This document shows positions 25,763-34,555 of a stretch of 64,000 nt of DNA, piece by piece. The position numbers and the translations under genes were made by a program. Every line of letters starts with the position of its first letter. Position 1 is the stretch's first letter. Source of the stretch: Pseudomonas sp. NKUCC02_KPG (lineage in GTDB: Bacteria; Pseudomonadota; Gammaproteobacteria; Pseudomonadales; Pseudomonadaceae). The notes under the pieces were generated by a model. That model saw only the letters and a list, made by a program, of their open reading frames with translations, was not told where the DNA came from and searched no databases. Location: NCBI RefSeq assembly GCF_019345465.1, contig NZ_JAHKRC010000003.1, positions 186,001 to 250,000 on the forward strand, in the 5' to 3' direction.

Positions 25763-26283
25763 AGATCAATGCAGTGAAGTGGGGCGGAGCGCTGCTGATC
25801 ATCCTTGCCCTGATGGCGGGCAGCGCGTGGACCGCATGGGCGTGGCAGGCCAACGCCTACGGCCAGCGACTGGCCGCCAAGGAAGCTGCCCACCAAACCG
25901 AGCGCACAAGTCTGGCCAATGCCAACTCCGCTTTGGTACTGGCAGAGCAGAGCAAGCGCCTCGCCCTGGAGCAATGGTTGGTAGCCAGCGAAAAAGCCTA
26001 TTACCGAGCCCTTTCCGATGAAAAAACCAAACATGCACGCTTGCGTGATCGCCTTGCTACTGCTGACTTGCGGCTGTCAGTCCAACTCGACGCCACCGCA
26101 ACTGATTGTGACGGAGTGCAAACCGCCACCCGCACCGGCGGCGTGGTTTATGGCGCCCGTAGAGCCCAACTTGACCCGGCGCATGCTCAACGAATTATCG
26201 GAATCACCGGCGACGGCGACCAAGGATTGATCGCGCTGCAGGCCTGTCAGGCCTATGCCAAAGAAGTATCAGGCACAAAGTAA
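25759..26283 (+). CDS. Rz-type i-spanin
   Basis: The frame begins with GTG at 25759, overlapping the endolysin stop, and gives 174 residues. A single N-terminal membrane segment (ALLIILALMAGSAWTAWAW) is followed by a coiled-coil periplasmic part (LAAKEAAHQTERTSLANANS). This is the inner-membrane spanin. With the lipoprotein encoded inside it, it would bridge the envelope and fuse the outer membrane at lysis. The C-terminal half carries GVVYGARRAQLDPAHAQRI. Confidence 0.85.
   Translation: MKINAVKWGGALLIILALMAGSAWTAWAWQANAYGQRLAAKEAAHQTERTSLANANSALVLAEQSKRLALEQWLVASEKAYYRALSDEKTKHARLRDRLATADLRLSVQLDATATDCDGVQTATRTGGVVYGARRAQLDPAHAQRIIGITGDGDQGLIALQACQAYAKEVSGTK
26018..26230 (+). CDS. Rz1-type o-spanin lipoprotein, nested in Rz
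   Basis: 70 residues in a different frame completely inside the Rz gene. A signal peptide (MKKPNMHACVIALLLLTCGC) ends at a lipobox cysteine (C18 or C20), and the mature part is proline-rich (CKPPPAPAAW), as in Rz1. Nested spanin genes are well known in lambda and Pseudomonas phages. Confidence 0.88.
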   Translation: MKKPNMHACVIALLLLTCGCQSNSTPPQLIVTECKPPPAPAAWFMAPVEPNLTRRMLNELSESPATATKD

Positions 26284-26600
26284 AAGGATCGACCGAGGCT
26301 GGATGCGTCAACATCCAGTCCGGCCACCAAACGCTCTAACTGCTGCGACACAAGCCGTGGCCCCGTTTTTTGGGGCCTGTAATAGTTGTCGCATAACCCT
26401 GTCGCAGGTACGTGCAACTTGCCAGATGGACGTACCAAAAAAAGCGACCCTGAAGACAGGGCCGCCTGGACTGCTGAGCAGTAAGCTGGGCAAACCCAGC
26501 GAGACGAGAGAGAGGGGTACTTCCGCCCCACCTCAGGCGGTGACTACTACAACGTACTGCAGTCGAAACACTTCCCTGTTCCAGGGAGTTGATCTCAGAT

Positions 26601-27380
26601 TCAGCTCATGAAACCTTCACTACGTAGGGTCGTAAGCTTGGCCAAAATCCGCGCCTTGGCCCCATCCAACACCACAGGGTTGGTTTTGCTCGACAGCTTT
26701 TCTCGGGGCTTGGTGCCGAGGAAATAGCTGATCCGTTCCGCATTAGCGCCGGAGGGATGGGGCAGGCCATCCAAGAGCTGCTCGGCTTTTAACAGGCCTT
26801 TAGCTTGCAGGTGCTGAAAGACCTCGGTGACCTTGGGGCCGAGCGGGATATACAGGCACTGCGGGCCCAGTACCCGAATCTCCTCAGCCAGGTGCGTGTC
26901 GACCTGATGGCGCAAACTGGGGCGGCTGAGGATCGAGGGGCTGCCGCTGTAATTCTGACCATCGAGAAAGACCGGGTAGCGCAGTGCCGAGGTGTAGTGC
27001 ACCAGATGACGTTGCGTATCAAACAGTCGTGCACAGCTATCGATGTCCAGCAGCGTATGCAGCCCGATGTGATCAAGCAGGTTGGTCAGGTTGTTGCGCA
27101 TGGGCCCGGCAAAGCTGGCCGTTTCCTTGGCGGCCTGTTTGGCGTGCTCTATGGAGGCGCCATTGCGCAACTGCTGTCGCGCTTCATCCAAGGCGCGGCT
27201 GGCCTGCTGTAAGCCAGGTGTAATGCCGCACAGCACGACGCGTGCACCGGTATTAATGTGATCGAAGGGCGCATAGAAGGTTTGCAGGCCACCTTCTGAT
27301 GCAAGCAAAAGTTCGGATGGCAGTGTGGCGAAATTGTGGGTGGAGGCGTAAAGCAAATGGCTGAACTGTTCGAGGCTCAT
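26601..27380 (-). CDS. Uracil-DNA glycosylase superfamily protein
   Basis: 259 residues. Two UDG-fold landmarks are present: VVLCGITPGLQQ (residues about 48-59; the GxxPG motif I) and LPHPSGANAER near residue 208 (the HPS..N motif II). The acidic or Asn catalytic residue of family 1 motif I is absent, as in several divergent families. It may remove a damaged or modified base, or only bind it. A 47-base gap separates it from the upstream HTH gene, so the two form an operon in the zone after the lysis genes where phages often carry defence cargo. Confidence 0.65.
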   Translation of the reverse strand: MSLEQFSHLLYASTHNFATLPSELLLASEGGLQTFYAPFDHINTGARVVLCGITPGLQQASRALDEARQQLRNGASIEHAKQAAKETASFAGPMRNNLTNLLDHIGLHTLLDIDSCARLFDTQRHLVHYTSALRYPVFLDGQNYSGSPSILSRPSLRHQVDTHLAEEIRVLGPQCLYIPLGPKVTEVFQHLQAKGLLKAEQLLDGLPHPSGANAERISYFLGTKPREKLSSKTNPVVLDGAKARILAKLTTLRSEGFMS

Positions 27381-27427
27381 GGTGAAGTCCTGTGGCGATG
27401 GGCGAGTGAGCGTTGGGTGGGTGAGTG

Positions 27428-28120
27428 TTAATCCGCCCGAGTGGCGACAAAGCCCCGGCGACCTTTCAACCAGCGCAACGCCTCATCTGCATCGACCACC
27501 GTCTGGTTTTTTTCCTTGCGGGTGTAAAGCCGATCCGCCGCCGTGGGTTGGGCGGCATTGCGCACGGCCCGCTCGGACATCTGCCCCAACTGGGCGATCT
27601 CTTTTAGCGTCAGGTAGCCGATGTTGTCCTCCCCGGACAAGAACATCGGTAGCGCCTCTTCATCCGCAAATTTCGGATGGGTATCCAGGTCGAGACGGGC
27701 TCTGATCAGCGCATGGAGCAGGATGTGTTCGAGTCCTGTCGGTAACAGCATTTCCCTGCCTCGGATGCGTGGCGAAAACACTTCAATAGCCGGCCGGGCG
27801 GAGAGCACCACAGTGGCCAGGCGACCCCAGCTATCATTCATCTGGTTTTGCTCGGTCCCATCCTTGGCCAGTCTGAGTCGCCCATTTATCGCGTAGTCGA
27901 AGCAATCATTGGCCGCCATTCGCATAGGGATTTCGCCATTGAAAATCTGATCCAGAGCATCGAGTTTGGCTGGATCAATTTCGCCATGAAATGCCATCAG
28001 CGAAGCCCCCATCCAGCCCAAATAGGCGTCCTGCGCTTCCTGGAGGATGTCGTCCAGGCCGAGATTTTTTTCGGTGGCGATGAAGTTATGTTCGAATTGT
28101 TTACGCCAGTAGGTGCTCAT
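27428..28120 (-). CDS. Unknown protein with C-terminal HTH, partner of UDG-like gene
   Basis: 230 residues, no family recognised. The C-terminus (NIGYLTLKEIAQLGQMSERA then DRLYTRKEKNQTVVDADEAL) looks like a MerR/excisionase-type winged helix. The N-terminal part is helical with EAQDAYLGWMGASL. It is transcribed first in a two-gene operon with the UDG-fold protein and may sense or recruit. Its function cannot be stated. Confidence 0.6.
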   Translation of the reverse strand: MSTYWRKQFEHNFIATEKNLGLDDILQEAQDAYLGWMGASLMAFHGEIDPAKLDALDQIFNGEIPMRMAANDCFDYAINGRLRLAKDGTEQNQMNDSWGRLATVVLSARPAIEVFSPRIRGREMLLPTGLEHILLHALIRARLDLDTHPKFADEEALPMFLSGEDNIGYLTLKEIAQLGQMSERAVRNAAQPTAADRLYTRKEKNQTVVDADEALRWLKGRRGFVATRAD

Positions 28121-28308
28121 CGTTGCTGCTCTCGGTCAGTCGGTATGGGCACAGACTATCGGCGTTATATGATTCATGCAATGATTAATTTATGATGCTA
28201 GTAATGATTAATCATTTTTATTGGAATAATTTTCTTTTTGGCCGTAGGCATAGGCTTTATATTTGATAATGTCCTTATCAAATATTGCTAGAGAAAGGAT
28301 TCGCTCCG

Positions 28309-29135
28309 ATGGTTCAAGCAACCCCTGACCAAATAAAGCGAGGGCTAGCTCGCTTGGATGACCGCATTACTGAGCTGAAGGCCTTTGATGTGCGTGTTTT
28401 AACAAATGTGCCTTCTCCGGCACTCCGAGCTCTCGGAGCTGCTATCGAAGACACATTGGAGAGATGCTTCGGAAACGGAACCTCTGCTTTATGCGCTTCC
28501 ACTCTGCATGCCATTTGCAGCCCACGTTAAACCGCATTAGGGATCACAGCTACTACCCCCAATACGCGGAAAAATGCATTGCGAGAGCTATTGCTTTGTT
28601 GACGGAGGGACAAAGGACTCTGGAGGAAGATCTAGCTGATTGCGAAGATTTACAACGACTATCGCCGGTAGTTAGCCTTGAGCATCAATCGCTTTCAAGA
28701 CGAGTTTTTATAGTTCATGGGCATGATGAAGGTGCACGAGAAACCGTGGCCCGCTTTTTAATGCAGCTGGGCTTTGACCCCATCATCTTGCACGAGCAAG
28801 CCAACCAGGGCCGGACGGTTATGGAGAAGGTCGAAGCGCACGGGCAGGTGGATTTTGCCGTAGTGCTGCTGACGCCCGACGATGAGGGGTGTGCCAAGGG
28901 CGGCACTCTCGAGCCACGTGCTCGCCAGAACGTCTTGTTGGAGTTAGGTTATTTCCTAGGGCGCCTCGGCCGCGACAAGGTTTGTGCGCTGAAGCGTGGC
29001 ATCGTAGAGATCCCCAGTGATTTTGCCGGTGTAGTCTGGGAGTCCATGGACGGCAATAGTTGGAGGCAGGCACTCGGACGTGAGCTGCAAGCAGCTGGGC
29101 ACGAGATCGACTGGAATAAGGTCATGCGGGCGTGA
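28309..29135 (+). pseudogene. TIR-like nucleotide-binding protein, frameshifted
   Basis: The ATG at 28309 (after AAAGGA) opens a helical N-terminus (MVQATPDQIKRGLARLDDR...). That frame ends at 28530, while the continuation RFHSACHLQPTLNRIRDHSY and a C-terminal TIR-like domain of the PF10137 type are in another frame to 29135. The C-terminal domain shows RRVFIVHGHDEGARETVARF, then DFAVVLLTPDDEGCAK and QNVLLELGYFLGRLGRDKVC. Related domains serve as NADase or nucleotide-sensing effectors in anti-phage systems. A single indel near 28480-28490 separates the parts. It may be a dead gene, a phase-variable one, or a sequencing error. Confidence 0.7.
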
Positions 29136-29169
29136 GCCAGCTGCTAGCTTCCTCCTCGCCAGTGAGTCT

Positions 29170-29387
29170 GTCAGCAATCGTCACGGGCGAGCAGGCGCAG
29201 CTGCGCTTTCTGGAGTTTTCACCGCCAACATCCGCAATCCGAATACGCGGCGGCCAATGAGTTCCTGACCTGGTGCAACGCAATGGGCATCCCCGATCTG
29301 GTCACGGTGGGTCCTTTACCTGATTATGAAGAACGAGTCACACCGCTATTTGGCACTTCCAAGCAGGGCCTTCTAATGCGGAGTTAG
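29170..29387 (+). pseudogene. Remnant of a second tyrosine integrase
   Basis: Three short frames together resemble the N-terminal SAM-like domain of another integrase: LRFLEF, then FTANIRNPNTRR, then AANEFLTWCNAMGIPDLVTV. They are split by two frameshifts, and the catalytic domain is missing. This is not part of the intact integrase at 9.4 kb and points to an earlier mobile element inside the prophage region. Confidence 0.6.
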
Positions 29388-29405
29388 GGGAAGGATGAAA
29401 CGGTA

Positions 29406-30095
29406 TCAAACAAGCGGCTTAATCAATTCGGGCCTATGGTTTTTCACATTGCCCACAATCTTACTTATGGGAAACCACTCAAAATCTTCAGTGGGCTGAC
29501 AACACTTCAAAAGTAGTCCTTCTGCTTCCACTGAATCAGGGTCGCTCTCCATCCATTCACGAGCGTGCTGATATTTGAAAACCACAGGCCGTCGATCATG
29601 AATGTCGACCATCCCCTGATCACTGGCAGCAGTGACAATCACAAACCCATCCCCTTCATGAGGCTCCAGCCCTGGGTGTACCTCGGCCAGCGCCGCCAAG
29701 AACATTGGCTCCTGACATTTCAGGCGAATGAAATAGGGCTGTTTCTTCTTAGGATCATCCGAATCCTTGACCCACTCATACCATCCGTCAGCCATGACCA
29801 AGGCCCGGCCTTTGGGCCAGAGTTGTTTGAAAAACCTTCCGGCTGTGACTGTTTCCACTCTGGCGTTTATCGGGTCAGGGCGTTTGCCCTTGGCCCAGAA
29901 CGGCGCCCAGCCCCAGTGGACGGGATCAATACGTAGTCCCTCATTTCCGCCGTGAAGAATGCTGACACGCGTGCCAGGAGCGACGTTGTAGCGACCTTTG
30001 GGCTGATTGTCGTACCCGCTCATGACGACCCGGTCAGGCGCCAAAACCTCCAGATAATCAGACATGCTCTGATACTGCACAAATCGTCCGCACAT
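29406..30095 (-). CDS. yedK: SOS-response-associated peptidase, HMCES/YedK family
   Basis: The ATG at 30095 gives 229 residues starting MCGRFVQYQ, so that Cys2 becomes the exposed catalytic N-terminus after Met removal; a GAGG lies eight bases upstream. Other family motifs are RYNVAPGTRV, INARVETV, ALVMADGWYEWVKD and VDIHDRRPVVF with the conserved late His. Family members form a covalent link to abasic sites in ssDNA and shield them. The gene is divergent from umuDC remnants with a degenerate LexA box between them. Confidence 0.92.
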   Translation of the reverse strand: MCGRFVQYQSMSDYLEVLAPDRVVMSGYDNQPKGRYNVAPGTRVSILHGGNEGLRIDPVHWGWAPFWAKGKRPDPINARVETVTAGRFFKQLWPKGRALVMADGWYEWVKDSDDPKKKQPYFIRLKCQEPMFLAALAEVHPGLEPHEGDGFVIVTAASDQGMVDIHDRRPVVFKYQHAREWMESDPDSVEAEGLLLKCCQPTEDFEWFPISKIVGNVKNHRPELIKPLV

Positions 30096-30210
30096 CGTTT
30101 TGACCTCTTGCAAAGGGGGCCTGAAGGAAGCGTAGCTTGAAGTGCTCAGGGTGTTCCTATCGTCGAAAACTCCTACAGATGAATTGACGTGAATCACGCG
30201 CCGCAGCGGG

Positions 30211-30226
30211 CTATATATTCATACAG
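30211..30226. promoter_or_regulatory. Degenerate LexA (SOS) box
   Basis: CTATATATTCATACAG resembles the LexA consensus CTG-N10-CAG with the left half changed to CTA. It lies between the divergent yedK gene and umuD remnant, the expected place for an SOS operator. Confidence 0.45.
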
Positions 30227-30245
30227 CTAACTTAAGGTGTGCGTC

Positions 30246-30674
30246 ATGATCTTCACTTCTCAGGGTCCAATTGCAGAAGGAGGCACTCGCCTACCTCTTT
30301 GCTCTTTCAAGGTTCCAGCCGGATTTCCGTCCCCTGAAGCAGACCATATCGAGAAGCACATCTCGTAAGACCAAGTGCTGAACATCCGTGCTCCTCACGT
30401 TTACCTGGTATCAATCGATGGCGATAGCATGCAGGACGCCGGGATCTATTCCGGGGATCTGGCTGTTGTTGATCGTTCAATTGAACCTGTCCATAGCAAT
30501 GTGGTTGTCGCGCTGCTCAACAACGATCCGATTTGCAAACGTCTATGCATGCGAGAAAAGAGGGTCATTCTCCAGTCTGAAAACTCGAAATACCCAGACC
30601 GACATGTGCTGGAAGGCAACGACCTTTCCATTTGGGGAGTGATCACTCACATAGTGCGCAGCCATGGCAATTAA
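30246..30674 (+). pseudogene. umuD: umuD (rulA-like), interrupted by a stop codon
   Basis: The frame from the ATG at 30246 encodes a UmuD-like protein but contains a TAA at 30366-30370 (after HIEKHIS). The downstream part is otherwise intact: YLVSIDGDSMQDAGIYSGD holds the catalytic Ser, and VVALLNNDPICKRLCM the Lys region, ending IVRSHGN. UmuD is the subunit of translesion polymerase V processed by RecA. The premature stop and the state of umuC indicate that the operon is dead. Confidence 0.85.
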
Positions 30675-31911
30675 GCCAGATCCAGTTTTCGCGCTCATAG
30701 ACTGCAACAGTTTCTATGCCAGCTGATCATTGTGGTGCTGAGTAACAACGATGGCAGCGTGATTGCTCGCAGCTATGACGCGAAACCCCACGTGAAAATG
30801 GGCGAGCCGTATTTCCAGATCAAGAATCGCCTGGAGAAGCTGGGCATTGTCGCCTTCTCATCCAACTATGCGTTGTACGGCGACATGAGCGAGCGGGTTA
30901 TGAGCTTGATCGAAGCGATGGTTCCGGCGGTGGAGATCTATAGCATAGATGAGTCATTCGCTGACCTGATCGGCATAGCTGACGATTCGGCTATGGGCCG
31001 AAAATACGCAGCCGCATATTTAAATGTACCGGCATCCCGGTCGGTGTAGGGATTGCTCATACCAAAACCCTGGCCAAGTTGGCCAACCATCCTGCAAAGC
31101 GATTGCAGGCACAAACCGGTGGGGTCGTGAATCTTTGCGAGGACTTCGAGCGCAACTGGGTGCTGCGCAATACAGCTGTGTCTGAGGTGTGGGGAGTAGT
31201 GCGGCGAATGACCTTGCACCTTGAGACAATGGGCATTCGTACTGCTATTGACCTGGCCAAGGCTGATCCGTGGACGCTGCGCAAGAAATTCAGCATCGTT
31301 ATTGAGAAGACTGCTCGCGAGTTGGCCGGAACACCTTGTCTTGAGCTGGACGAGCCCGATCCGCCAAAGCAGGAAATCTGTTGAAGCCGCATGTTCGGCA
31401 AACGACTGACTGAGTTGGCACTAATAAAAGCGGCGGTGGCCACCTACATGATGCGCGCCTCGGAGAAGCTGCGCGCCCCCGAAGTCTTACTGTAAAAAGG
31501 TTCGGGTCAGTATCCGCACCGGCATGATCAATCCTAATGAAGCCAAATACGCAAAGGGAGTGGTGGTAACGCTTCCTTACCCCACAGACGATGTACGTCT
31601 GCTGACAAGGGCTGCAGTGGATGCGCTCGACCATATATTTCAACCTGGATTCAAATACAGCAAGGCAGAGGTGTTGCTGCTGGACCTTCGGCAGCCTGGT
31701 GAGTTTTCGGACGATCTTTTTGCCGTTAACCAACCGGCAGAAGCATCCCGGGTTGTGGGTGTGCTGGATGAAATCAATGGTCGCTGGGGGAGGGGGTACT
31801 CTGCGTGCTGCAAGTGTGCCGAGAAATCCCGATTGGGGAATGAGGAGGGAGATAATGAGTCAGAGCTACACAACGCAGATGCAGCAACTTTGGCGGGTGT
31901 CTTGTAGATAG
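30664..31911 (+). pseudogene. umuC: umuC (rulB-like), multiply disrupted
   Basis: The gene starts at 30664 (PVFALIDCNSFYAS), overlapping umuD, but reaches TGA after about 18 codons because the segment around the conserved CERVF motif is deleted. It resumes with VVLSNNDGSVIARSYDAKPH, shifts frame near 31045 and 31380, and has a further frameshift near 31790. The end, SQSYTTQMQQLWRVSCR, at 31911 matches UmuC C-termini. Polymerase V cannot be made from it. Confidence 0.85.
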
Positions 31912-32057
31912 GAGGGGTGGTATTCGATCGGCCGGACGCTGGGGAAGATGCTTAAGCGCAGTGGCTGATATAGCACGCTCATTGCACAATTTTCAGACGT
32001 ATGGTCTTCTATGCGGCTTTTCGCCATCATGCATTTGCAGTCGATCACAGGGTCAAT

Positions 32058-33155
32058 ATGAAAACGATTTCAATATTTAATAACAAAGGCGGGGTCGGCA
32101 AAACCACTCTCACATTTCACTTGGCGCACGCGCTTGCGGCAATGGGGAAGAAAATCCTTATTATAGATTTGGATCCTCAATGTAACATTTCAACCCTGTC
32201 AGTGCCCCAAGAGTGGCTTATGGAAGTTTGGGCTAAAGAAAATGCATACATTGAAGACTTTAAAGCTACTCGTGAGCAATGTTCGGATCATGAGTTTGAA
32301 CGACTAAATCAAAATGTTAGATCGATTCATTACCTTTTAACTCCAACACAAGAAGGTACAGCAGAGATTGGCGTCCTTCCGCCACCTGTTGCCCTTGCGC
32401 CAAATCTGCATCTTATACCGGGCAGGTTGACAATGCACTTGTACGAGGAAAAGATTTCAAGTCGGTGGAGTGATGTGTATCAAGGCGACCCCCTCGCGAT
32501 TAGAACAATTACGAGAATCAGAAAGCTTGCAGAGGAGTACGCTGCTGCTTATGGATACGATTACGTAATTATGGATACGTCGCCCAGCATCGGTGCGTTG
32601 AACAAAGTTATTATATCCACAACCGACGGCTTTATAATTCCTTGCGCCCCAGACATGTTTTCATTATATGGAATCCGAAACCTCGGCAGCGCACTCTCTG
32701 TTTGGCAAAAGCAATTCAGTACTATATTTCATTTGCTTTCAGAAGAAAAACGCAAAAATTTTCCTGAGGATTTTGTGAAGCTGTTAGGTTTTACCATATA
32801 TAACGCAAAAAAATATGCTGGTAACCAGCCATGGGAGCTTGCCAAAGCGCATTACCACTACGCGCTTCAGATCCCAAACGAAATTATGACGTGTGTTCCT
32901 GAATCTGTTAGGAATGTAATTCCAGAAGATATTCTGAGTGAGCCCATTGGTGGAACGGCAATCATGCACACTCATAATACCCTGACAGGGATGTCACAAA
33001 AGTATCATGTCCCAATGTGGAAGGTCCCTTCCAAGGAAAATCTGGGGGATGACGTAAGCACAGTAATGGGTAGTAGGAGGGTTTTCGAAGCGACCTTAGA
33101 AAAATATACGGCGTTTTCTAAAGATCTGCTTACAAGAATTGAAAGGTTGGGCTGA
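32058..33155 (+). CDS. ParA/MinD-type ATPase, partner of RelA/SpoT-domain protein
   Basis: The ATG at 32058 (after AGGG) gives 365 residues starting [20 protein letters not shown], a deviant Walker A with both signature lysines. IIDLDPQCN (switch I) and [14 protein letters not shown] (Walker B) follow, so the ATPase is complete. It is longer than plasmid ParA proteins, with a C-terminal extension of over 100 residues, and no ParB or centromere-like repeats are nearby. The next gene begins two bases after its stop. Codon use is clearly more AT-rich than in the chromosome, indicating transfer. A role other than partition is likely. Confidence 0.85.
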   Translation: MKTISIFNNKGGVGKTTLTFHLAHALAAMGKKILIIDLDPQCNISTLSVPQEWLMEVWAKENAYIEDFKATREQCSDHEFERLNQNVRSIHYLLTPTQEGTAEIGVLPPPVALAPNLHLIPGRLTMHLYEEKISSRWSDVYQGDPLAIRTITRIRKLAEEYAAAYGYDYVIMDTSPSIGALNKVIISTTDGFIIPCAPDMFSLYGIRNLGSALSVWQKQFSTIFHLLSEEKRKNFPEDFVKLLGFTIYNAKKYAGNQPWELAKAHYHYALQIPNEIMTCVPESVRNVIPEDILSEPIGGTAIMHTHNTLTGMSQKYHVPMWKVPSKENLGDDVSTVMGSRRVFEATLEKYTAFSKDLLTRIERLG

Positions 33156-33157
33156 TC

Positions 33158-33991
33158 ATGAAAGATGCCGAACCGCTTATTAAGCATTGTCTTGAACGGT
33201 ATGATGAAATAAATCATGAATTGTCAATATTTATGACGACAGTTCGTTCGTGGTTTGAAACGCATCCCAAGTTAACAAGATGTTCGTTTCCTACTATTCA
33301 TTCCGTAAAAAGTCGCTTGAAAGATCGTCTGCACCTTGAAGAAAAAGTTGTCCGGAAACTCGTCGATTTACCCGATCAGCCGCATGCTGAAGACATGTTT
33401 CGACGTCTTACTGATCTGTCCGGGGTGAGAGTGTTACTGCTTCACCAGGAGCAGTTTACTGCATTGCACGCCGAGCTCTTAAAAAAAACCAGCAATGACT
33501 GGTGCCTGATTGAACCTCCGAAAGCATATACTTGGGATCCAGAGTCGGTTGAGTTCTTTAAGAAATTAGAGATTCACACGGAATTAAAAGAGAGCCACTA
33601 CACAAGCTTGCATTACGTCATTCGTCCAAAAATCGACTCAGACGTTGTATGTGAGATTCAAGTGCGAACGCTTTTTGAGGAGATCTGGGGGGAAGTTGAC
33701 CACACTTTAAACTACCCATCACCAACCGAAAATATTGCGTGTAGCGAGCAGCTTCGGGTTCTTGCAAAGGTAGTTGGAGCGGGAAGCCGATTGGTCGATT
33801 CAATTTTTCGGACAGCCAATCCTGTTGCCCCGCCGCCTGCTGAGGTGATAGAGGAACAGCCGGAATCGTCTGTTGAGCACTTACTGCAAGTAATGCCTTC
33901 TGCGATCACCCCGCCCGCGGAAACTCCGATGAGCAGACCAGATGAGGAAGGGCCACCTATCAACCCTGAAGATGATCCAGTTGGACGCTAG
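33158..33991 (+). CDS. RelA/SpoT synthetase-domain protein
   Basis: 277 residues with an ATG two bases after the ParA-like stop. Residues about 45-185 keep the (p)ppGpp synthetase fold: HSVKSRLKDRL (48-58), DLSGVRVLLL with D86, G89 and R91, HYTSLHYVIRP (147-157; Y-x-SLH substrate motif), and CEIQVRTLFEEIWGEVDHTL with E166, Q168, R170 and H182. The hydrolase (HD) and regulatory domains are absent, and the last 80 residues are proline/glutamate-rich and disordered. Small alarmone synthetases of this kind include toxins that modify nucleotides or tRNA. The stable pairing with a ParA-like ATPase suggests a two-part toxin or defence module. Confidence 0.82.
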   Translation: MKDAEPLIKHCLERYDEINHELSIFMTTVRSWFETHPKLTRCSFPTIHSVKSRLKDRLHLEEKVVRKLVDLPDQPHAEDMFRRLTDLSGVRVLLLHQEQFTALHAELLKKTSNDWCLIEPPKAYTWDPESVEFFKKLEIHTELKESHYTSLHYVIRPKIDSDVVCEIQVRTLFEEIWGEVDHTLNYPSPTENIACSEQLRVLAKVVGAGSRLVDSIFRTANPVAPPPAEVIEEQPESSVEHLLQVMPSAITPPAETPMSRPDEEGPPINPEDDPVGR

Positions 33992-34366
33992 TACGGAATA
34001 ACACCTCTAGCCTCGCGCGCCTCCTATCGAGGCGCTACATTTTCTGCATCTGATGGAATGGCTTCGTTGGGTCAAGCCATCATTGCTATTCTATTGTAAT
34101 GAGGTGGCTGATCTTTCCAGCGCCAGGTGAAGTTTAAGTAGCGTCTGCCCCAGGGCGCAACTAGCCAGCTACGAAGGTCTGGTTTAAACTACTTTTAGAT
34201 TGTCACAATTTTGGTTGAAATAGACCCTTGAAGTTAAATTGTGTTGGTTCAGTAAATAAAGTGTACTCTATTTGTCCGGCAGACCCTTTGGAGTTGCTCA
34301 AGGATTGCGTGACGAATTGCGCACCTGTATGTATCTATGGCTGTTCGATTGCAGCGAGGATCAGAA
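33992..34366. other. Non-coding stretch after the ParA-RelA/SpoT operon
   Basis: I see no gene in the first 370 bases. The stretch is AT-rich. A possible promoter (TTGGTT, 17 bases, TCTATT, around 34246-34274) lies about 90 bases before the small peptide gene at 34367. Confidence 0.4.
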
Positions 34367-34456
34367 ATGGCGGCTATGTTTAAAGGGTTTAAATTACTTC
34401 TGTGTGTATTGCAAGCTACTGTGCTAATTTCGATTTGTAAGCTGCTCTTTTCGTAA
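34367..34456 (+). CDS. Small hydrophobic peptide (29 residues)
   Basis: ATG at 34367 with GAGGA six bases upstream (34356-34360). The product has a short basic start (MAAMFKGFK) and one membrane helix (LLLCVLQATVLISICKLLF). Size and character are like type I toxins or other membrane-disturbing peptides. It lies convergent to the YafO-like toxin gene. Expression is unproven, but the ribosome-binding site is better than chance would suggest. Confidence 0.45.
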   Translation: MAAMFKGFKLLLCVLQATVLISICKLLFS

Positions 34457-34555
34457 AGGGGGGGTAGTAGAGAAAGGCTAGTTGTACAGAAGCTGATGGG
34501 GGATGCAAAAGCTAAAGGGTTTGAAGTAAGCTGTTACGGTAAGTATCTAATTAAG

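Noticed and set aside
26359..26377. GGCCCC-N7-GGGGCC hairpin after the spanin genes
   Set aside because: The stem is short and no U-tract follows; terminator function is not supported.
32058..33155. Plasmid-type partition locus (parAB)
   Set aside because: No ParB or centromere repeats are present, and the downstream gene has a RelA/SpoT domain instead.
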